Assembly (NCBI RefSeq): GCF_047675955.1
Contig: NC_132904.1
Location: 80,667,447 to 80,731,446 of the forward strand
DNA length: 64,000 nt
Direction: 5' to 3'
Source of the DNA: Chlorocebus sabaeus
Lineage: Eukaryota; Chordata; Mammalia; Primates; Cercopithecidae
Below are positions 56,833-64,000 of this stretch, piece by piece. Both the position numbers and the translations under genes were made by a program. Numbering within the stretch: position 1 is the stretch's first letter; each line of letters begins with the position of its first letter. The notes beneath the pieces are model-generated. The model was given only the letters and a program-made list of their open reading frames with translations, was not told the DNA's origin and did no database searches.

Positions 56833-57364
56833 CGTACCAAGTATGCTATTAATTACAGGCTTCTTAAAGCTATGCTGAGTCTACAGTTTTATATTTCATT
56901 TGATAAATGCAAGGTCCATTGGCAGTGGCAAGGATTTCAAAGACCCAACATTTTGTTTTAGGCAACTTTATTTGTAGAGTCTATTTCCTTACTAAAAGAC
57001 ATCCTGTATAAATGTCAACGCTATGTTAAGATTAGCAATTATTTGACCCAATAATCCAAACTCCCCTCAGCCCACCATTGTTACTGGGCTCAAAATCTAT
57101 TCATTAGTATTCAGACAGTTCTAACTTCAGAGTGCTGCCCACAAAACCTCGACCCAGGAAAAAGAAATATTTTCTGGAAGCAAGTGAGTTCACTGTTCCA
57201 TCACAGGTATATGCTGGGAGAGGGGAGGCGGAAGTAGGCGAAGGCTGGATTATGTGCACTCCATTCCCCTTAGGAGTATATTTGCTTTCTTTTCAACCCT
57301 GAGCATTTTGGTTAATATCTAAATCCTTTAGTTTTGTAGGGGACAAAAAAAATTTAAGTCATGG
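56833..57364. other. Intronic sequence, nothing recognised
   Basis: No feature recognised. Confidence 0.4.
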
Positions 57365-57815
57365 ACACCTGTCTCCTCTTTGACTTTTTGTGTCTGTCTT
57401 CTTCCCCCTTACTAGACTGCAATCATCATGTCCCCTTTTATGGTCCTCCAACATTTCAGGTTTTATTTCTGCCTTGGAGACTTTGTATTTGCTCTTATAT
57501 ATACCTCTAAGACTTTTACATCTTATTCATCAGATCCCAGCTCAAGTGTTACCACCTCAAAGGAGCCTGCCCTGAGAGCAACAAACTACTCTTCTCATTA
57601 CCACCTTTGAGCATTTCCTATCTTATCACCCTATTATTTTCTTCATGTCCTTTATCACCATCTACACTTATTTTGTTAACTGCTTATTTATTTATTGTAT
57701 GAGTACCTCACTAAAGTATAAGCTCCAGGAGGCTTTCTGTCATGTTCACCACTAACTGTATTCTCAATTTCTAGAAAAGCACCAGACACATAATAAACTT
57801 TCAAGAAATATGTGT
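57365..57815 (+). repeat. L2 LINE 3' end
   Basis: CAGATCCCAGCTCAAGTGTTACC, AAGGAGCCTGCCCTGAG, AAGTATAAGCTCCAGGAGGC and AAGCACCAGACACATAATAAACTTTCAAGAAATATGTG are the L2 3' blocks in order. Confidence 0.85.
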
Positions 57816-57834
57816 TTAAGAAATGAGTGACTCA

Positions 57835-58165
57835 ATCAGTAAGGCATGGTAATACAGTGAAAAGTGTATAAGTTTTGGAGCTGACAGACTGGAATTTGAC
57901 TCCTGCTATGAACTCAATATGTCCTCCAAATTCGTGTGTTGGAAACTTAATCCCCAGTGCAACAGCATTGGCAAGTGGGGCCTTTTGGGAGGTAAGATGA
58001 TTCTGGACTTTATCAAGTGTGTGACCTTGGGCTAGCCTCTTAACTTCTCTTAAATTCTTCATTTTAAAACAGTGATTGTTAAACTCTTATGAAGAATAAT
58101 GTTTTCGAGTGTAAAAGCATTCAATATTGTTTGGCACATAAAAGGTACTCAATGAAAAGGATATC
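57835..58165 (+). repeat. MIR SINE split by an MLT1-like fragment
   Basis: MIR blocks at 57840-57908 (GGAGCTGACAGACTGGAATTTGACTCCTGC) and 58016-58160 (GTGTGTGACCTTGGGCTAGCCTC...TTGGCACATAAAAGGTACTCAATG) are separated by 57908-58014. That insert reads ATGAACTCAATATGTCCTCCAAATTCGTGTGTTGG...GTGGGGCCTTTTGGGAGGT, the 5' part of an MLT1-type LTR. Confidence 0.8.
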
Positions 58166-58200
58166 CCTGTCCTGCTCAATCTGAATACTTTCCATATTTT

Positions 58201-58544
58201 ATTAGTCCATTCTCATGTGGCTAATAAAGACATACCTGAGACTGGGTAATTTATGGAGGAAAGACTTTTAATGGACTCACAGTTCCATATGGCTGGGGAG
58301 GCCTCACAATCATGGTGGAAGGTGAAGGTCTTACATGGCAGCAGGCCTGAGAGCCTGTGCAGAACTGCCCTTTTATAAAACCATCAGTTCTTGTGAGACT
58401 TATTCACTATCAGGAGAACGGCATGGGAGAAACCTGCCCCCATGATTCAATCACCTCCTACTGGGTCCCTCCCATGACATGTGGGGATTATGGGAACTAC
58501 AGTTCAAGATGAGATTTGGGTGGGGACACAGCCAAACCATATCA
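58201..58544 (-). repeat. MST/THE1-type solo LTR (ERVL-MaLR)
   Basis: The reversed start TGATATGGTTTGGCTGTGTC lies at 58544, with GGTGGGGACACAGCC and ATTAGTCCATTCTCATGTGG at the ends. No internal retroviral region is attached; an ancient relic. Confidence 0.9.
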
Positions 58545-58669
58545 CATGTGTATAACAAGTAAAGTCCTAACACCACAAAATTTACCATTTTGTGAGGAAG
58601 CAGGATATATAAACATAAAGTGACATTAAATGTCAGTATATGTTAAGTGTCAAATGAACGTCAGAGGGA

Positions 58670-59210
58670 TAAGTGAAACCTGCATTGGCTCCCTACTGCT
58701 TAGAGAATAAAGTCTAAATTGATTAGGACTAACATTTATGGCACTTTGTTATTATGCTGCACTTTGCTTTCCAATGCCCATTTCTCACTGCAGTTTTCCA
58801 CTTAAGCGTCACCTAATCAAACACCACTATTCACTTTACTTTGTAAATATATGGCCTGATAAGCCTTGTAGCTTTGCTCTCATACTTTCCCTCACCTCTT
58901 ATTCAAATTCCTCCTTTAGGGCTTGAATTAATTGTCATTTGCTCCAAGAAGTCTCACTTGATCTCACACCACCCCAATCCTTACAAATGAGAGCAACTGT
59001 TCCTACTTCTAAGGTCCCAGAGCACAGTGGGTTATACTTCTCCTAAAGCACTTTATCTTTGGCTTTGTGTTTGGAGTATATGTGTATTTGCCTTATTTTC
59101 TAGCCTGCTTTAGTTTTTAGCCTAACCCTCTGGTTGTCTCTGATTTATCCTAGTCATTCCGAAAATTCTGTACATATCATAGGCGCTCCCTCATTATAGT
59201 AAGATGAATA
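58670..59210 (+). repeat. L2 LINE 3' end
   Basis: TGCATTGGCTCCCTACTGCTTAGAGAATAAAGTCTAAATTG, CTTTCCCTCACCTCTTATTC, TGCTCCAAGAAGTCTCACTTGATC and CATAGGCGCTCCCTCATTATAG follow L2 order. Confidence 0.75.
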
Positions 59211-59681
59211 AATAATTTAAAATGAATGAAAAGGAACTAAGTGGAAGACTTGGTTTTCTACTTGGGTCTTTCAACTTAAATCTGGGCTTTTCTCATCTCC
59301 CTTCATTCCTCTTCCCAACTCCTACTTATAGTTTCCCAAAGACAATCATTCCATTTCCATTTCCATGCCTTCTTTCCTCATGTATCCAAACGTGGTTAAG
59401 CATCATCTGCTCTGTGGGGCTTGTGTGACTCACCAGTTGGGTTCAGATAACCAGTTGGGTTCAGTTACTCCCAGAATACATTGAACTTACTTCTGCTGCG
59501 ACATTTATCACTTGTATTATAAAAATTGTATTCACTGAGAAAAAAAAATATGTTAATGTAATTTATGGGCACCTTTAATCATGGCTAGCATATAATAAAT
59601 ATGCAGTAAGTATTTGTTGAATAAATAAATTAATGCAAACTTTATTTTTATTGATATTATTATGGTAAGCATTTTATAGGC
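59211..59681. other. Intronic sequence, small direct repeat
   Basis: CCAGTTGGGTTCAG is repeated in direct order at about 59432-59464, and an L2-like 3' end (GCTAGCATATAATAAATATGCAGTAAGTATTTGTTGAATAA) lies near 59582-59625. Confidence 0.5.
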
Positions 59682-59683
59682 TT

Positions 59684-59986
59684 TATTTATTTATTTATTT
59701 TTGAGACAGAGTCTTGCTCTTGTTGCCCAGGCTGGAGTGCAATGGCGCGATCTTGGCTCACTGTGACTTCCGTCTCCCTGGTTCAAGTGATTCTCCTGCC
59801 TCAGCTTCCCGAGTAGCTGAGATAACAGGCAAGGGCCACCACTCTCAGTTAACTTTTTGTATTTTTAGTAGAGATGGGGTTTCACCATGTTGGCCAGGCG
59901 GGGCTTGAACTCCTGATTGCAGGTGATCCACCTGCGTCGGCTTCCCAAAGTGCTGGGATTACAGGCATGAGCCACCACCACCCAGC
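59684..59986 (-). mobile_element. Alu (AluS type), minus strand
   Basis: (TTTA)n tail and complete reversed Alu to CCACCACCCAGC. GGCTTTAT before and after is the likely target-site duplication. Confidence 0.93.
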
Positions 59987-61249
59987 TGGCTTTATCTTAA
60001 TAATTCCTCTAATTAGTATATTTAAATCCATGTTTATTTATGTTTATTCATGCTTCTATCAACTACAAAAGATCAAGCCTTTCACCTTTTGAAGAAGAAA
60101 AAATTTGTTCAGCCTCCTGCTGCATCAAATGTGTACTAGAATAATGGTTGACCCAACGGAAGCCTGAGAAACTAATTTGCCTCCATGGTTTCTCCTTAAT
60201 TCCCTAATTACAGGCAAAATTTGATCAGACTTTAAGAGAAAATAAACCTTGAAATCTAATTCATATTTCGCTCAGAGTCTTCTCTCATCTACTAGAGTGA
60301 AGTATAGCCTAAATCAGTTTTCTCTAACGAGTTCATATTTGACGAAAGACTCAGGAACAATATAAAACTTTTCAATTCTCAACATCAATTCTAATTTACT
60401 TCTACATTGAAGGTAAAGTAAATAAACTGAATTAAAGTGCAGCAGAGAGGTACATATTTCTTTTAGAAGGTACTTAACTCAAGTATAAACAATCTCTTTA
60501 GTTCTTTCCTCATCCTTTCAGCAGCAGAAGCAGGAAGATGGGGTACTTACTTTCTTCTAATTTGTGGTAGAAATAAATTTTATTTTTATGATTCTGCCAC
60601 CAAAAAGATATTTTCCAGTCACTTCTTTGATTCCCTAAAGTATCTTCCAACACTGAAGTCCAAGGGTAAGCAGAACTCACAAAAAATGTTGGTCTATCAT
60701 TGTACTTTAGGCAGGTTAATAATTCTCATTGAGGCATAAATATGACTTGCCACATTCTGCCACTTTTAATTCTTTGTGAATACACTTCAAAAGCAAAACG
60801 TGTTTATAAGTCCTCTAATATCTGCCACATTACAATAAATGATAGACCAACCTCCAGAGTATTGGCTTTGACCTCAAGCAAATTATACAATAATGTTCCC
60901 TTCAAAGTTTTTGTGCATGCAGCTCCTTGTCTCCCAGAAGAAACATCTACCAGATGGCAAAAGTGACAACCTCAGAAAAAAATATTAAAGCTGCGTTGAA
61001 AACGACAGCTTCTTCAGAAGGTCAGGGCACAAATCTCTGGTAGCAAAGCTCAACACAGCATTTTAGGGATAAAACTTTATTACCCAAATACTGCTATTTC
61101 ACAGCACTTAATAATGGACGGTAGTACATCTGCCTGAGGACATATTGCTCTCTCATCCTAGGATGAGTCCAAAAGATTTTAACCACCGTGGCAAAGTAGG
61201 GGTGGATAAGACCACGTGCAGATGAGGGTTTTAGTTTATTACAACTGGA
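59987..61249. other. Intronic sequence, nothing recognised
   Basis: About 1.25 kb without named repeats. Confidence 0.4.
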
Positions 61250-61338
61250 TTCATATATATATGAATTTCATATATGTCATATATACAAATATATATCATA
61301 TATTCGTATAGGTAATATATTCACACACACACATACAA
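61250..61338. repeat. TA-rich microsatellite with (CA)n end
   Basis: Alternating ATATAT blocks, several locally palindromic (CATATATATATG-like), ending TCACACACACACA at 61320-61333. Confidence 0.9.
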
Positions 61339-62830
61339 ATAACATTTAAAAAGACTGAACCTGTACATTAAATAAGGGTTATGTTTGCTTAATAGTCATG
61401 GTTAGAATTAAAGCAGGAAATCTTAAAGAAGTTATGCAGAAAAAAGCATCTTTATTTGTTGATGTGTCCCATTTTTACCTACTTTTTAACCTCACTCAAA
61501 CAAGCACGTGTATCAAGCTTCACAAAACATAACAAACCTCTAAGAATTTCACTTCTTAAAAAGATATTTAGAAAGAGTATATGAATCTTCTTATATTTGG
61601 CTTAAAACATCTTATTAGTTACCTATAATGAGGCCCAACTTAGAAGCTAAGAGATCCTTCCTTGAAAAGTATGAGTGTGTTTCTGAACAAATACAAATGC
61701 AATGAAATGAAGGAAAAATTCCTCTGATATGAAATGCCTCCTACTGACTGTGTACTGGAACATTTATTTTCTTTGTGTGGAGGATGTAGGCAGCATACTT
61801 TCCATTAACTGATTATTTGGAGGTATGGCTGGAAGGGAAGAACTAGGAAGAGAATTGGCTTGATGCCTGAACTCATTTCAACTTCAGTTCATCCAAAGGC
61901 AAAGGGAAGAATTGGCCAGTCTTTCGGTGAGGTGGATATTCTCTTTTGCTCCTCAAAAAAGTAGATAATTCTCAAGGGTGCCTAATGTCTATAAGGCTCA
62001 TTTGACATTCCATCCCCCATTTATCAACTATAAAACCTTGTTCATTGTCTCAGTATTTCACTATGTTAAAAGGTATTTACATACCAGTATGCAATGTGAA
62101 AATAGGTAAACTGAGTAGACCCAAATGGAAAAAGGGTAGGCGCTGAATCACTCAAGAAAGCTGCTAGTCTTATCTACCCCATTTATTCCTTTTAGCCCCA
62201 GGACAAAATTTTTAAAAAGACAGTGGTTGAATTATATTAAAGGGGATACACCGGTGGTAATTTAGCATTCATTCTTTTAAAGTTGTTCTTCACAATGACT
62301 CTGAGAAAGGTTGTAGCAGTATCTCCACATCAAAAATAAAGGGGGAAAAAGCCCAGATAAATTAAGTAGTGGTCTAGACAGACTCACATGACAGTTCTGC
62401 CATAGAGTGGGTAAAAAGACTGGATGACAGACACTGAGCCTTCAACCATTTGGGTTCTAAAGATAAAACAGGTTTCCTTCGTTAAAAATTAATCAAAGAA
62501 TCCAGACTGGGTGGCTTACAGTAACTTAGTAGTTTGCACTTTGTATTATGGCAACCATCAAAATAGAACTACAGGCATATAAGAAAGAGGCTAATATAGT
62601 CATGCTACACAGGTGCCAATGTATAATTTTGAGCTGTGTTTAAAAGCACAGTGTGTAAACTTATATTATGTGTGTATTCCTTCGAATAACTATATCCTCA
62701 CATTCAGTCACTAATTATGTGGTTTTAGTGGTCAGTTGGAGAATATGTATATAGAAATGCACATAAAATCAGTGGATTGTAAGCTGCAACACTACTCTAA
62801 TTTCTTTTGTCTTTCCTGTACTCCACCCAG
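61339..62830. other. Intronic sequence, nothing recognised
   Basis: About 1.5 kb without a named repeat or exon. Confidence 0.4.
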
Positions 62831-62837
62831 ATTCTTG

Positions 62838-63000
62838 CTCATTCATTCATTCATTTACTCATTCATTTATTCACTCATTTATTTATTTAAAAATATTTAT
62901 TGAACACCTTCTCTTTACCTGGCAATAGGTGACATGCTGGATATACACGGTGAACAAAACAGGCACAGCCCTCCCTTTGTTGGGTTCTCATTAACCAAAG
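62838..63000 (-). repeat. L2 3' end with (CATT)n expansion
   Basis: CATTCATTCATTCATTTACTCATTCATTTATT (62840-62885), then TTTATTGAACACCTTCTCTTTACCTGGCAATAGG: the reversed L2 3' end, whose terminal repeat seeded the microsatellite. Confidence 0.8.
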
Positions 63001-63039
63001 TAGTTTTATAGATGGAAAGGATTCACAGCTATAATGTTA

Positions 63040-63195
63040 TATAAGTTATTTAACCCCTTCGAGTCTCAGTTGTCTCTTCTGTAAAATGGGGTTAGCAATA
63101 TTTTCCTTACAGAATTATTATGTTCCCATCTTGCTCATAATACATATCCCTGGTTATCTGGCATATAGCAGGTACTCTATGTTTATTACAGAACA
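63040..63195 (+). repeat. MIR SINE
   Basis: TTATTTAACCCCTTCGAGTCTCAGTTGTCTCTTCTGTAAAATGGGG and TGGCATATAGCAGGTACTCTATG. Confidence 0.85.
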
Positions 63196-63409
63196 AATGA
63201 ATGCATCAAAAATGAATATATAGGTCACTTAAGCAATGGGTTCACATTATACAGTAGCCAATATTATGGACAACATTTTCTCCTCCTTTTTTAGAGTCAC
63301 TGTCACAGATAACAACAATAAATGTGACAACTCATATTTGTTTACTCTCACTTTTTTCCTTGCTAATTTTAAAAAATAATATGCATAACTTTTCAAATTT
63401 TATCTTTGA

Positions 63410-63535
63410 ATAATGCTGAGAGATAGAGATAGAGTAGAACTTATCAGCCCCATTTTCCAAGTGAAGCTACAGAAACTCGGAGGTCACTTGGCTTTCCCAA
63501 ATTAAAACAACTAATCAGTGGTAAAAATAATTCTG
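63410..63535 (-). repeat. MIR SINE fragment
   Basis: CTTATCAGCCCCATTTTCCAAGTGAAG...AACTCGGAGGTCACTTGGC is the reversed MIR core. Confidence 0.75.
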
Positions 63536-63536
63536 G

Positions 63537-63852
63537 GCTGGGTGTGGTGGCTCACGCCTGTAATTCCAGCACTTTGGGAGGCCAAGGTGGGCAGATCACC
63601 TGAGGTTGGGAGTTCGAGACCAGCCTGGTCAACATGGTGAAACCCTATCTCTACTAAAAATACAAATTTAGCTGGGTGTGATGGCTCATGCCTGTAATCC
63701 CAGCTACTGAGGAGGAGGCTAGTGCAGGAGAATTTCTTGAATACAAGAGGCGGAGATTGCAGTGAACCAAGATCACGTCACTTGCTCCAGCCTGGGTGAC
63801 AGAGCTAGACTTCGTCTCAAAATGATAATAATAATAATAATAAAAATAATAA
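63537..63852 (+). mobile_element. Alu (AluS type) with (AAT)n tail
   Basis: Complete Alu whose A tail became (TAA)n (63823-63850). AATAATTC flanks both sides as a short target-site duplication. Confidence 0.92.
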
Positions 63853-64000
63853 TTCCTGAACCCAGATTTTCTCATTAAACACTCATTGCTTTCAGAGAAG
63901 ACCTGGGGAGAGGACATGTCAATGTCCTATAAAGTTGGAGACTGATTAGTCAACTGATGACCAGTGATGCCTGTCTTCACCAAGATTTTTGCTCCTAAAT

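Overview
The window is a piece of primate genome, from an Old World monkey (Cercopithecidae; a macaque or close relative fits). Three nearly identical young L1 copies carry the Old World monkey type of L1 3' UTR, ending in an interrupted TAA/TAAA tail. The Alu at 35728 has features of the AluYR/YRa lineage expanded in those monkeys. The species call is inference from repeat subfamilies.

Almost all of the sequence is intron and interspersed repeat. I find one protein-coding exon of a host gene: minus strand 41378-41502, 125 bp, bounded by consensus splice sites. It encodes the first half of the first PDZ domain of DLG2 (PSD-93/chapsyn-110), a synaptic scaffold of the MAGUK family. The other ~63.9 kb therefore reads as DLG2 intron, transcribed right to left: 41503-64000 is upstream intron and 1-41377 downstream intron.

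Layout. 482-6980: a full-length young L1, minus strand (sense to DLG2), with ORF1 and ORF2 each broken by one small indel. It is flanked by a 14-bp target-site duplication (TSD) that lies about 307 bp beyond the L1 5' end, so it appears to carry a 5' transduction. 7-16 kb: old L1 3' end, Alus, MIR, L2, MER5A. 16365-18863: a young 5'-inverted (twin-primed) L1 inside an old L2. 19-28 kb: L2, Alus and an older L1PA fragment holding an Alu. 28634-28802: a near-perfect 76-bp-arm palindrome I cannot assign. 29-36 kb: MaLR-type LTRs, old L1, MIR and nested Alus. 37379-38584: a third young L1, also twin-primed. 39.6-40.1 kb: an LTR with a poly(A) signal. 41.4 kb: the DLG2 exon. 42-64 kb: L2/MIR/L1M relics, microsatellites, five Alus and an MST/THE1-type LTR.

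The mobile elements do not act together as a system. The observations most worth a second look are the L1 with captured 5' sequence, the long palindrome at 28.6 kb, and the two twin-priming inversions with their source breakpoints preserved.
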